From positions 443,094 to 507,093 of the forward strand of contig CAKSDZ010000002.1 of the NCBI GenBank assembly GCA_934446365.1: 64,000 nucleotides of DNA, read 5' to 3'. Under the pieces are notes generated by a model. It was not told the DNA's origin and did no database searches. It saw nothing but the letters and a program-made list of their open reading frames with translations. Origin of the DNA: an uncultured Eubacteriales bacterium. Its GTDB lineage: Bacteria; Bacillota; Clostridia; Oscillospirales; CAG-272. The position numbers and the translations under genes are program-made. Shown piece by piece: positions 53,088 through 61,327 of this stretch (position 1 is its first letter; each line of letters starts with the position of its first letter).

Positions 53088-53921
53088 TTACGCGAGATAC
53101 GGAGCAGTCCGGTTGCCCATATAATGGTTAAAATTCGTTGGTTTGTCAATAAATTCCCTCGCAAAAATAAGCAGGGAGTAAAAAGACGGCGAGGGTAAAA
53201 GCCGATAAAGCGTTTCTTCCGTATCATTTATTTCCATTTTCTGTGTCGAAATCTGTTTATATTTGATAAGTATATCAAGGATTTCCGCAGCACGCGTCGG
53301 TGTTACGGAAAGCGCCTTTACAAGAAGCTCCGGCGTGAACAGTTTATTGCTCTTTCTTTTATAAAGAAAAATCAATGCCTCAAATACGTCTTTTTGCGAA
53401 AGATCCGCAAACAAAGAGACGTAATCGATCCCTTTGAATAAAGCCGTCTCCTTGTCTTTACACTCGGGCACCAGCAAAAAATACGGCAGATCCTTGGAAA
53501 GTCCCATCATGGTATATCCTTCGTCCGTCTGCACGGTGGAGTAACAACGGGGTTTCCCGCATGTCCCTATATCTTCAAGTTCTTTGCCTTTGTATTTTCC
53601 ACCGAAAAGAGCCTTTTCCATCGTCCAGCACAGGTCAAACATTACCGCAAAACGCTCTTTCTCCTCTTCCGTCATAAGCATTTCTCCAACCGCCGTGTGT
53701 ACATCCTTATAGTCGGAAATTTCTCTTCCGAACAGCATGTCCACGGACACACCGAAGAAATCCGCAATTTTCGGCAAAAGCTCGCAGTCAGGCATGCCGC
53801 CGTTCTCCCATTTGGAAACCGCCTGCGCCGTGACGCCGACATATTCGGCCAGTTCGTCCTGTCTGATATTCCGCTCTTTTCTCAAATCCGCAATGATATC
53901 TCCTATTTTCTTTGTTTTCAT
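53088..53921 (-). CDS. XRE-family transcriptional regulator with C-terminal sensor-like region
   Basis: 277 residues. The Cro/C1-type HTH is at about 6-62 (LRKERNIRQDELAEYVGVTA, then QAVSKWENGGMPDCELLPKI). The C-terminal 200 residues are not recognised; part of it (about 185-250, FEALIFLYKRKSNKLFTPEL) looks like a second winged-helix domain. No membrane segment is present. GAGAGG precedes the ATG. A TTGAAA-17-TATAAT promoter and a perfect 14-base palindrome lie directly upstream, so autoregulation is likely. Target genes are unknown. Confidence 0.82.
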   Translation of the reverse strand: MKTKKIGDIIADLRKERNIRQDELAEYVGVTAQAVSKWENGGMPDCELLPKIADFFGVSVDMLFGREISDYKDVHTAVGEMLMTEEEKERFAVMFDLCWTMEKALFGGKYKGKELEDIGTCGKPRCYSTVQTDEGYTMMGLSKDLPYFLLVPECKDKETALFKGIDYVSLFADLSQKDVFEALIFLYKRKSNKLFTPELLVKALSVTPTRAAEILDILIKYKQISTQKMEINDTEETLYRLLPSPSFYSLLIFAREFIDKPTNFNHYMGNRTAPYLA

Positions 53922-53944
53922 GTTACACCTCTCAAATTTGGTTT

Positions 53945-53958
53945 GTAAAAGCTTTTAC
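53945..53958. promoter_or_regulatory. Candidate operator palindrome of the HTH gene
   Basis: GTAAAAGCTTTTAC is a perfect 14-base palindrome just downstream of the -10 element at 53965-53970, around the transcription start. It is a likely repressor site for the adjacent HTH protein. Confidence 0.5.
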
Positions 53959-53964
53959 GCCTTT

Positions 53965-53993
53965 ATTATAGACCAAGCTCAGGTTGATTTCAA
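53965..53993 (-). promoter_or_regulatory. Sigma-A promoter of the HTH gene
   Basis: On the minus strand, TTGAAA (53988-53993), a 17-base spacer and TATAAT (53965-53970). Confidence 0.78.
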
Positions 53994-54056
53994 CGGAGGC
54001 GTATTTGAGAAAAATCAATCCGCAGTTGTTTTTCGCTCTTCTTCTGATGTCAACAA

Positions 54057-54090
54057 AAAAGAGCCTCCGGACAGCCGGAGGAGCTTTTTT
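54057..54090 (-). terminator. Terminator of guaB
   Basis: AAAGAGCCTCCGG-ACAG-CCGGAGGAGCTTT: the stem has a single mismatch and A/T-runs on both sides, 38 bases past the guaB stop. Confidence 0.85.
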
Positions 54091-54128
54091 CTTTTATATA
54101 AAATTGAAAGAAAGACCGTCTACACGGA

Positions 54129-55628
54129 TTACCGGTTGCTTTGGTCCTTGACGAGAACGTCATGTGCGCCGCCCTCCACGATGGAGGTCGCGGAAACAAG
54201 CGTGAGCTTCGCCTTTTTCTGCAATTCCGGAATGGTGAGCGCACCGCAGTTGCACATCGTCGAACGGATCTTGCTCAGCGTCGTCATCAGATTGTCGTGC
54301 AGGGAGCCTGCATACGGCACGTAGCAGTCCACGCCCTCGACAAAGGAAAGCTTCGCGGCGCCGCCCATATCATAGCGCTGCCAGTTGCGCGCACGGGCGC
54401 TTCCCTCGCCCCAGTATTCCTTCATATAGCTGCCGTTGACCATGACCTTGTTGGTCGGGCTTTCGTCAAAGCGGGAAAAATACCGGCCGAGCATACAGAA
54501 ATCACAGCCCATAGCAAGCGCCAGCGTGATATGATAATCGAGAACGATGCCGCCGTCCGAGCAGATCGGCACATAAATCCCGGTTTCCTCAAAATATTCG
54601 TCGCGTGCCTTGGCCACCTCAATGACAGCCGTTGCCTGACCGCGTCCGATGCCTTTTGTCTCTCTCGTGATACAGATGGAACCGCCGCCGATGCCGACCT
54701 TGACAAAGTCCGCGCCGGCCTCCGCAAGGAAACGGAATCCGTCCCGATCTACGACATTGCCGGCTCCGACCTTGACCGTGTCGCCGTATTTTTCGCGGAC
54801 AAAGGCGAGCGTGCGGCTCTGCCATTCGGTATAACCCTCGCTTGAATCGATACAAAGCACGTCCGCTCCTGCTTCGACAAGCGCCGGAACGCGCTCGGCA
54901 TAATCTCTTGTATTGATTCCCGCACCGACGACGTAGCGCTTGTGCGCGTCGAGTAGCTCATGTGGATTTTCTTTGTGCTGATCGTAGTCCTTGCGGAAAA
55001 CAAACGCGACAAGCCTGCCCCCTTTATCAATGATGGGAAGCGAGTTGAGCTTGTGATCCCAAATGATATCGTTTGCCTCTTTGAGAGAAGTTCCCTCGGG
55101 CGCCGTAATCAGCTTTTCAAACGGCGTCATAAATGTGGAAACCTTGTCGTCCGGCGACATGCGGCTGATACGGTAATCGCGGCTTGTCACGACGCCGAGC
55201 AGCTTTCCGTGTGAAGTGCCGTCGTCCGTCACGGCAATCGTGGAATGACCGAGCGCTTCTTTGAGCGCGATAACATCGGCAAGCGTCCCGTCCGGTCTGA
55301 TATTGGAATCGGAGGTCACAAAGCCCGCCTTATAACCCTTTACCCGGCGCACCATTTCCGCCTGTTTTTCGATGGTCTGAGAACCGTAAATGAAAGAAAT
55401 TCCGCCCTCTTTGGCAAGCGCGATGGCCATGCGGTCGTCGGAAACCGACTGCATGATCGCGGATACAAGCGGTATGTTCATGGAAATTGCCGCTTCCTCG
55501 CCGCGCTTGAATTTGACAAGAGGCGTTTTCAGAGAAACATTCAATGGAATGCAGTTGGCATCCGAATATCCGGGAACGAGCAGATACTCGCTGAAAGTAT
55601 GCGAAGGCTCGCTGTAATAATACGCCAT
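54129..55628 (-). CDS. guaB: IMP dehydrogenase
   Basis: A 499-residue enzyme oxidising IMP to XMP with NAD+, the committed step to GMP. The TIM barrel is split by two CBS domains (about 105-225). Key segments: NIPLVSAIMQSVSDDRMAIA (about 50-69), CIDSSEGYTEWQ (about 260), the catalytic loop VGIGGGSICITRETKGIGRG with Cys in SICITRE near 331, ICSDGGIVLDYHI (about 366), and the flap WGEGSARARNW. The ATG at 55628 has GGGGGT upstream; the frame continues 120 codons into the structured repeat, which is an artefact. The protein is slightly longer than classic GuaB, as in a clostridial subgroup. Confidence 0.94.
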   Translation of the reverse strand: MAYYYSEPSHTFSEYLLVPGYSDANCIPLNVSLKTPLVKFKRGEEAAISMNIPLVSAIMQSVSDDRMAIALAKEGGISFIYGSQTIEKQAEMVRRVKGYKAGFVTSDSNIRPDGTLADVIALKEALGHSTIAVTDDGTSHGKLLGVVTSRDYRISRMSPDDKVSTFMTPFEKLITAPEGTSLKEANDIIWDHKLNSLPIIDKGGRLVAFVFRKDYDQHKENPHELLDAHKRYVVGAGINTRDYAERVPALVEAGADVLCIDSSEGYTEWQSRTLAFVREKYGDTVKVGAGNVVDRDGFRFLAEAGADFVKVGIGGGSICITRETKGIGRGQATAVIEVAKARDEYFEETGIYVPICSDGGIVLDYHITLALAMGCDFCMLGRYFSRFDESPTNKVMVNGSYMKEYWGEGSARARNWQRYDMGGAAKLSFVEGVDCYVPYAGSLHDNLMTTLSKIRSTMCNCGALTIPELQKKAKLTLVSATSIVEGGAHDVLVKDQSNR

Positions 55629-55664
55629 TTTTTGACCCCCTTTATTTTTTCTATGATTTTTGCA

Positions 55665-55693
55665 ATTATACCACAATACAAATGCTTTTTCAA
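55665..55693 (-). promoter_or_regulatory. Sigma-A promoter of guaB
   Basis: On the minus strand, TTGAAA (55688-55693), a 17-base spacer and TATAAT (55665-55670) with TGG directly before it (extended -10). The structured repeat begins 17 bases upstream of the -35. Confidence 0.82.
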
Positions 55694-55710
55694 GATTTTT
55701 TAAAAAATCC

Positions 55711-56119
55711 GTGTCCTTTTCTTGTGCGGACAAGAAAAGAACGAAAAGAAACCGCAAGCCTTTGGCTTGACCGTTTGTGCGGCCGGCAGCGGTTCGATGG
55801 CGGCTATAAAAGACGGCATCCACGCTCGCGGAGCTCGCGTGATCCGTCAACCGCCGCCCTTTTCGGCAACATCGTACCGGAAGGCGCTCATACGGCGCGC
55901 GCCTTGCGCCTGCGGGCGCGAGCTTTCCAGCGGCAGGAACTCTTCGCACGGGGAGTGGTGGCCTGTGCGAGCCCCGCGAGCACTGCAACACCTTTCGAGC
56001 CGTGGGTATGCGCTCCCCGGCAGAAGATTGAGAGTCCGAGACGACAGTCTCGGCGACTCTTTTCGTCGTTTTCTCGTCAGTGAGAAAACGACATAACTAT
56101 TCTCCTTTGGAAAGGAGAA
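55711..56119. repeat. Structured tandem element, copy 1
   Basis: About 409 bases, GC-rich in the centre, ending in A/T-rich hairpins. Visible pairings: left-end hairpin CTTTTCTTGT-GCGG-ACAAGAAAAG (55716-55739); CAAGCC-TTT-GGCTTG (55755-55769); a bulged stem with outer GGCGG (55799-55803)/CCGCC (55851-55855) and inner GACGG...CCGTC (55812-55848); a partial long-range pairing 55774-55786 with 55927-55939; CGCAC/GTGCG (55945-55969); CCGAGAC-GACA-GTCTCGG (56036-56053); right-end hairpin GTCGTTTTCTC/GAGAAAACGAC (56065-56092); end repeat TTCTCCTTT/AAAGGAGAA (56100-56119). The open frames across it show no family similarity. I do not recognise it as a known RNA or mobile element. Confidence 0.85.
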
Positions 56120-56525
56120 AACGCATGCTTTTCTTTACAGAAAGAAAAGCATCAAAAGAACTGCAAGCCTTTGGCTTGACCGTTTGTGCGACTGACAACG
56201 GTTCGATGGCGGCTATAAAAGACGGCGTCCACGCTCGCGAAGCTCGCGTGATCCGTCAATCGCCGCCCTTTTCGGCAACATCGTACCGGAAGGCGCTCAT
56301 ACGGCGCGCGCCTTGCGCCTGCGGGCGCGGGCTTTCAGTCGCACAAACTTCCCGCACGGGGAGTGGTGGCCTGTGCGAGCCCCGCGAGCACTGCAACACC
56401 TTTCGAGCCGTGGGTATGCGCTCCCCGGCAGAAGCTTGGGAGTTTGAGGCGGCAGCCTCAATGAGTCTTTTGGTGCTTTTCTCCTCACTGAGAAAAGCAC
56501 ATTTCTTTCTCCTTTGCAAAGGAGA
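56120..56525. repeat. Structured tandem element, copy 2
   Basis: A second copy about 408 bases on, roughly nine in ten positions equal by eye. Two long blocks are identical (from 56264, after the GACGG stem, to about 56329, and the region from CGCACGGGGAGTGG to GGCAGAAG). Equivalent pairings: ATGCTTTTCTTT-ACAG-AAAGAAAAGCAT (56125-56152); CAAGCC/GGCTTG (56164-56178); GACGG/CCGTC stem (56221-56257); a perfect 13-bp long-range helix TTTGTGCGACTGA (56183-56195) with TCAGTCGCACAAA (56335-56347); TTGAGGC-GGCA-GCCTCAA (56444-56461); GTGCTTTTCTC/GAGAAAAGCAC (56473-56500); 18-base palindrome TCTCCTTTGCAAAGGAGA (56508-56525). Several stems differ from copy 1 by paired changes on both sides. Confidence 0.85.
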
Positions 56526-56567
56526 CGGATATGTTGTAAATTATTTAAGAATTATAGTTAGGAAATC

Positions 56568-56596
56568 TTGACAACTCGGAAGTAAAATTATATAAT
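56568..56596 (+). promoter_or_regulatory. Sigma-A promoter of htpG
   Basis: Consensus TTGACA (56568-56573), a 17-base spacer and consensus TATAAT (56591-56596). It lies 42 bases after the end of the tandem element. No CIRCE-type heat-shock operator is seen. Confidence 0.88.
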
Positions 56597-56664
56597 TTAA
56601 TTTGCGAATTTTTCCGAAGCAATGAAAAATTCCATCGATACAACTATATTTAAGGAGGCACATT

Positions 56665-58566
56665 ATGGCAATGAAAAAATTCAAGGCGGAAAGCCAAAAG
56701 CTCCTTGATCTGATGATAAATTCCATCTATACGAACAAGGAGATTTTCCTTCGTGAGCTTATCAGCAACGCATCGGATGCATTGGACAAGCTCCGTTTTA
56801 AAGGTCTCACCGACGACAGCGTCGGACTCGGCATGAGTGATTTTGCAATCACGCTCACACCGAATAAGGAGTCGCGCACCCTGAAAATATCCGACAACGG
56901 CATTGGAATGACCAAAGAAGAGCTGGAAAACAACCTCGGCACCATTGCAAAGAGCGGCTCTCTCGATTTCAAAAAAGAGAACACGGCGGAGGATATCGAC
57001 ATCATCGGGCAATTCGGCGTCGGCTTTTATTCCGCCTTTATGGTTGCATCCCGCGTGACCGTCGTTTCCCGCGCCTTCGGCTCGGAAGAAGCATGGAAAT
57101 GGGAATCTTCCGGCGCAGAGGGTTATACCATTGAAGCGGCGGAAAAGGACACGGCCGGCACCGACATCACGCTTTATATCAAGGAAAACACCGAAACGGA
57201 AAATTATGACCGTTTTACGGACGAATACGGAATCCAGACGCTTGTCAAAAAGTACAGCGACTATATCCGTTATCCGATCAAAATGATGATGACGCATACA
57301 CACCCGATTCCGAAGCCGGAGGATGCGGGCGACGACTGGAAGCAGGAGTATGAGGAGCATCGGGAACTGGAAACACTCAACAGCATGATCCCGATTTGGA
57401 AGCGCAAAAAGGGAGACACCTCCGACGAGGAATATAACGAATTTTATAAGAACAATTTCTATGACTACACCGATCCCATGAAGGTGATCACCGCAGGAGG
57501 CGAGGGCGCCGTCAATTATAATGCCGTGCTGTTCATCCCGTCTCATGCACCGTATGATTTTTATACGAAGGAATATAAGAAAGGGCTTGCGCTCTATTCC
57601 TCCGGCGTCATGATTATGGAAAAATGCGAAGAGCTGCTTCCGGACTACTACAATTTCGTCCGCGGTGTCGTGGATTCCTCCGACCTCAGTCTTAACATCA
57701 GCCGCGAGCTGCTCCAACAGAATCACGAACTGAAACTCATCCGCAAAAACATCGAAAAGAAAATCAAAAACGAGCTTGCATCGATGCGGGATAACGACCG
57801 TGAAAAATACGAAGAATTTTGGAAAGCGTTCGGCCGCGTCATCAAATTCGGCGTATACAGCGAATACGGAACAAACAAGGACACGCTTGCGGACCTTCTC
57901 ATTTTCTTCTCCGCAAAGGAGCAGAAAATGGTAACGCTCGACGAATATATCGCCGTCATGCCGGAATCGCAGAAATATATCTATTTCGCATCCTCCGACA
58001 GCACGGACCGCGCAGCCAAGCTGCCGAACACGGAAGCCGTGCTGGAACACGGCTACGATGTCCTGCTCTGCACAGAAGACATCGACGAATTTTGCTTACA
58101 GGTCATAAACAAATACAAGGACAAGGAATTCAAAAACGTCGGAGGCGGCAATTTGGAGCTTGAAACCGAAGAGGAAAAGGCCGCCGCAAAATCCTCCGCC
58201 GAGGAAAACAAAGGGCTGCTTGACGCGATTCGCGACGCACTGGGCGGCAAGGTCAAAGAGGTCAGGACCTCGGCCGTGCTCAAAGAGCATCCCGTCGCAC
58301 TCTCCTCGGACGGTCCCGTTTCGATTGAAATGGAAAAGGTGTTGAAAAACATGCCCGGCAACGACGGCATCACAAGCGAAAAGGTGCTTGAAATCAATGA
58401 AAATCATCCGGTATTCCAAGCGATGAAGGATACCGCCGCCGCGGGCGACAGCGAAAAGCTCGCGCTCTATGCGAAAATCCTTTATGATCAGGCACGGCTC
58501 ATCGAAGGGCTTCCGATCGAGGACCCCGTCGAATATGCAAAAGCGGTCTGTTCCCTAATCAAATAA
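56665..58566 (+). CDS. htpG: Molecular chaperone HtpG (Hsp90)
   Basis: A 633-residue ATP-dependent chaperone. The N-terminal GHKL ATPase domain (1-215) has LISNASDALDKLR (about 33-45), ISDNGIGMTKEEL (about 79-91) and IGQFGVGFYSAFMV (about 114-127). The middle domain (about 225-500) has the catalytic Arg region NISRELLQQN (about 346-355), and a C-terminal dimerisation domain follows. Length and motifs match bacterial Hsp90. AAGGAGG precedes the ATG at 56665. It is followed by a sugar epimerase gene after 15 bases, so the two are co-transcribed. Confidence 0.95.
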   Translation: MAMKKFKAESQKLLDLMINSIYTNKEIFLRELISNASDALDKLRFKGLTDDSVGLGMSDFAITLTPNKESRTLKISDNGIGMTKEELENNLGTIAKSGSLDFKKENTAEDIDIIGQFGVGFYSAFMVASRVTVVSRAFGSEEAWKWESSGAEGYTIEAAEKDTAGTDITLYIKENTETENYDRFTDEYGIQTLVKKYSDYIRYPIKMMMTHTHPIPKPEDAGDDWKQEYEEHRELETLNSMIPIWKRKKGDTSDEEYNEFYKNNFYDYTDPMKVITAGGEGAVNYNAVLFIPSHAPYDFYTKEYKKGLALYSSGVMIMEKCEELLPDYYNFVRGVVDSSDLSLNISRELLQQNHELKLIRKNIEKKIKNELASMRDNDREKYEEFWKAFGRVIKFGVYSEYGTNKDTLADLLIFFSAKEQKMVTLDEYIAVMPESQKYIYFASSDSTDRAAKLPNTEAVLEHGYDVLLCTEDIDEFCLQVINKYKDKEFKNVGGGNLELETEEEKAAAKSSAEENKGLLDAIRDALGGKVKEVRTSAVLKEHPVALSSDGPVSIEMEKVLKNMPGNDGITSEKVLEINENHPVFQAMKDTAAAGDSEKLALYAKILYDQARLIEGLPIEDPVEYAKAVCSLIK

Positions 58567-58581
58567 AAAAGGAGAAACAAT

Positions 58582-59520
58582 ATGAAAATCGGAATTCAAA
58601 CAGGCGGTGTTTTTGAGCAAATCGGCGTGGAAAAGGGCTTTGAAACGATCGCAGCGGCCGGCTTTGACTGCATCGATCTGAATCTCGACGCCATGCTCGG
58701 TCTGCAATGGAATGAAATGCGTGAGGGAAAACCCTCGGAATTTTTCTTCAACAAGGAGATTTATGAGCGTTACGCCGAGGAAATCGTCGCGGCAAGCAAA
58801 AAAACCGGCGTCGCCGTCGGTCAGGCACACGCGCCGTTTCCGCTTCACATGCGCGGCTGTGAGCAGGCGAACCGGAACGGGCTTGAATATGCCAAGGTCT
58901 GTATCCGAATTTGCCAGATGTGCGGCTGCAAAAAGCTCATCATTCATCCGTCCTTTGAGGGCAGCATGCGGGTGAATCCCTCCTCCAAAGAGGAGGAATG
59001 GGAGGTCAACATCGCATTCTACCGCGAGCTGATTCCGCTCCTGAAGGAATGCGGCGTCATCTGCTGTCTTGAAAATATGTGGTGTCAGGACTGGAAAACG
59101 AAAAAGATTTATATGGGCATCTGCTCCGATATGGAGGAAACCAATCGCTATATCGATACGCTCAATGAGCTTGCCGGAGAAACATGCTTCGGCTTCTGCC
59201 TTGATATCGGACATCTGACGCTTGTCGGACTCGACTGTTATCCTGCCATCAAAACGCTTGGAAGCCGCCTTGTGACGCTGCATATCCACGACAACGACGG
59301 CGCGGGCGACGAGCATGAAATGCCGTTCACCGGCGTGACGATTTGGAATCGTTTCATACGCGGTCTTGCCGAGATCGGTTATGAGGGGACGCTCAGTTTT
59401 GAGTCCGCCGAATCGCAAAGAAAGGTGCCGGTCGAGCTTCTTCCCGCTGTTCTCAGCTACACGGCGCAGATCGGCAGATATTTCGACAAAAAAATCACGG
59501 AGCTCAAAGAAGCAAAATAA
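58582..59520 (+). CDS. Sugar phosphate isomerase/epimerase family protein
   Basis: 312 residues with the xylose-isomerase-like TIM barrel. MKIGIQTGGVFEQIG opens the barrel; GQAHAPFPLHMRG (about 79-91) and KKLIIHPSFEG (about 115-125), VICCLENMWCQD (about 157, metal Glu), FCLDIGHLTLVGLD (about 209-222, metal Asp/His), VTLHIHDNDG (about 232-241) and GTLSFESAES (about 271, last metal Glu) supply the metal site. The reaction is probably epimerisation or isomerisation of a ketose or inositol, not identified. AAAGGAGA precedes the ATG. Co-transcription with htpG is unusual. It is closed by a perfect terminator. Confidence 0.85.
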   Translation: MKIGIQTGGVFEQIGVEKGFETIAAAGFDCIDLNLDAMLGLQWNEMREGKPSEFFFNKEIYERYAEEIVAASKKTGVAVGQAHAPFPLHMRGCEQANRNGLEYAKVCIRICQMCGCKKLIIHPSFEGSMRVNPSSKEEEWEVNIAFYRELIPLLKECGVICCLENMWCQDWKTKKIYMGICSDMEETNRYIDTLNELAGETCFGFCLDIGHLTLVGLDCYPAIKTLGSRLVTLHIHDNDGAGDEHEMPFTGVTIWNRFIRGLAEIGYEGTLSFESAESQRKVPVELLPAVLSYTAQIGRYFDKKITELKEAK

Positions 59521-59570
59521 GAACGGAAACAAAAAACGATGCTTATAGGATTCCGCGCCGGAAAAATATC

Positions 59571-59602
59571 AAAAGGCGGGGCTGATATCAGCCCCGCCTT
59601 TT
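59571..59602. terminator. Perfect palindromic terminator
   Basis: AAAAGGCGGGGCTGAT and its exact complement form a 32-base palindrome with T-rich ends. It serves the htpG operon and the convergent CBS gene. Confidence 0.92.
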
Positions 59603-59621
59603 CTATTTTCCGTCAAAAGAT

Positions 59622-60083
59622 TCATTTCCGTGCCGGCGCGTATCCGTAGGAAATCACGGTGGCGTCGGACATGTCGGCCGCAAGGCTCTCGATAATCGCT
59701 TTTCTCGTCACGATTCCGATAAAGCATTCCCTGTCGTCGATGACCGGAATGAAATTTTGGCGCGACGCGCGGGAGATGAGGTCGCGCGGCTTCGTGTCGA
59801 TGCGCACCGGCGGATTTTTATCGATGCGAAGCACCTCGCGAAGCGGCAGATCTTCCGTTTCGCGAATGTCGCGGCCTTGCTCCATACACTTCATGCCGTC
59901 CACCAGATACCACAGAAAGTCGCCCTCGCTCACTGTCCCGACATATCGGTTATCGGTTCTTGAAATAACAGGGATCGAAGAATACCCGTGATATTTCATT
60001 TTTTCCAGACTCTGACGCAGGGTAAAATCATCATATAAATAGGCTACCATGCTTTTAGGAAGCAAAAGTCCTGCAATATTCAT
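59622..60083 (-). CDS. CBS-domain protein
   Basis: 153 residues composed of a CBS pair and little else. After the opening MNIAGLLLPKSMVAYLYDD comes CBS1 (about 10-65, with SIPVISRTDNRYVGTVSEGD) and CBS2 (about 82-142, with NFIPVIDDRECFIGIVTRKA). Such stand-alone proteins bind adenine nucleotides and regulate partners; the partner is unknown. The ATG at 60083 has GGAGG five bases upstream; the longer frame to 60212 has no support. It is a single gene. Confidence 0.85.
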   Translation of the reverse strand: MNIAGLLLPKSMVAYLYDDFTLRQSLEKMKYHGYSSIPVISRTDNRYVGTVSEGDFLWYLVDGMKCMEQGRDIRETEDLPLREVLRIDKNPPVRIDTKPRDLISRASRQNFIPVIDDRECFIGIVTRKAIIESLAADMSDATVISYGYAPARK

Positions 60084-60295
60084 CACAACCTCCGGCTCGG
60101 AATTTTTTCTATCTGTTATTATTGTACGCAGAATCTGTGAAAAAGTCAAATCCATGGTATGGAGAAGATGTGATATTTGTGTTAACAGAATCAAAACTTG
60201 CTTTTTCGCCATTTCAACAAAGCTTTGGGCAGTGACGCTATATCATGCACAAAGCAGCAAAGAAAAAACTGCTGTCAAAAATCACGCGGAACATG

Positions 60296-60335
60296 AAAAA
60301 GGCACAGAAATTCATTTGAATTGCCGTGCCTTTTT
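60296..60335. terminator. Terminator of the 60362-61174 membrane protein gene
   Basis: AAAAAGGCAC pairs with GTGCCTTTTT, with further partial pairing of AATTC/GAATT inside. It lies 26 bases beyond the minus-strand stop. Confidence 0.85.
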
Positions 60336-60361
60336 GCTCTATTCTCAATCACAAATCAGAT

Positions 60362-61174
60362 TCAAGTCGAGCCGGATTTGGTCTCATTCATCCGCACCTT
60401 TTCCGCATTTAATTCCGCTATCCGTTCACAAAAGGAAAGCGGCTTCGGTCTTTTCCGGAACGTTTCCGTATATTTTGCCGTCACGGCGATAAAAATCGCA
60501 TACACATACGGCATTCCGAGATTGGTTTCCAAAAGCGAATTGACGATCAGCGTATTCATTTTTGCGCCAAAGCTCTCAAAACCGGCGCTCCGGATGCCGC
60601 CGAGGAGCAGTCCCGCCTCCCAGCCGAGCTGCACCAGAATCCCAATCGCAAGAAGCCATGGAATCGGCACGCGGTTTTGTCTGTTTTTGCAGAAAAGATT
60701 CCAGAGAATCAGTCCGAGATACCCGACAAACAGAATAATCGCCATATAGCCGTGATATGCGCCGGTCGTCCGTTCAATCGTGATAAGCGCTTCGCCGTCC
60801 GCAAACGTTCCCGTTATCAGCGGACAGCAGAACCACCAGCCGAGAATCAAAAGCGACCATTCAAACAGGTTTTTATCCTTGGAAATCCAAAGCCAAATCC
60901 AAACGAAATTGGTGAAGCCGTAGCTCATCGACATCCAAAGAAGCACCCAAAAAAGGCTGTATCCCTCCGATATCGTGCGCGCATGGCAGACAAGATGAAA
61001 AATGCCGTAATCCACCAGCATATAAAGAAATCCCGCAAGCAGGCCGACGAGAAAAGTCATATACTTCTTTTTGAAAAGCAAAACTGTGCCAAGCACAATC
61101 AGGAAAGCGATATCAAGCCAAATATACAGAGGCGAAAAAGTGCGCCTTGCAATGAGTTCTGTCATAGGAATCAC
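60362..61174 (-). CDS. Integral membrane protein, unknown function
   Basis: 270 residues with about seven hydrophobic helices rich in Trp (SLFWVLLWMSMSYGFTNFVW, about 73-92). A conserved-looking GAYHGYMAIILFVGYLGLIL segment follows near 138-157, and the C-terminal tail is basic and soluble. I do not recognise the family. The start could be the GTG at 61174 (GGAAAG upstream) or the ATG three codons later at 61165. It is read in the same direction as the GH13 gene, 153 bases away. Confidence 0.7.
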   Translation of the reverse strand: MIPMTELIARRTFSPLYIWLDIAFLIVLGTVLLFKKKYMTFLVGLLAGFLYMLVDYGIFHLVCHARTISEGYSLFWVLLWMSMSYGFTNFVWIWLWISKDKNLFEWSLLILGWWFCCPLITGTFADGEALITIERTTGAYHGYMAIILFVGYLGLILWNLFCKNRQNRVPIPWLLAIGILVQLGWEAGLLLGGIRSAGFESFGAKMNTLIVNSLLETNLGMPYVYAIFIAVTAKYTETFRKRPKPLSFCERIAELNAEKVRMNETKSGST

Positions 61175-61327
61175 CCAAATCTTTCCACAAGAAGATGTTG
61201 TAACGGAAATCCGTTTGTTTTACGGATGGCCGCATTGTAAATGAATTTCTGTTATTTTTGCCTTCTTTAAACCGAAAGGTTCTGAGAAAGCAAAACTATC
61301 ATTTTCGGCTTTTACAAGTCTCGATTG

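Noticed and set aside
55629..55710. Purine riboswitch before guaB
   Set aside because: The promoter at 55665-55693 leaves a leader of only about 30 bases, too short for a purine or guanine aptamer.
55629..55991. 120-codon N-terminal extension of IMP dehydrogenase
   Set aside because: It runs through the promoter and into the structured repeat; the ATG at 55628 has a good ribosome-binding site and gives the normal protein.
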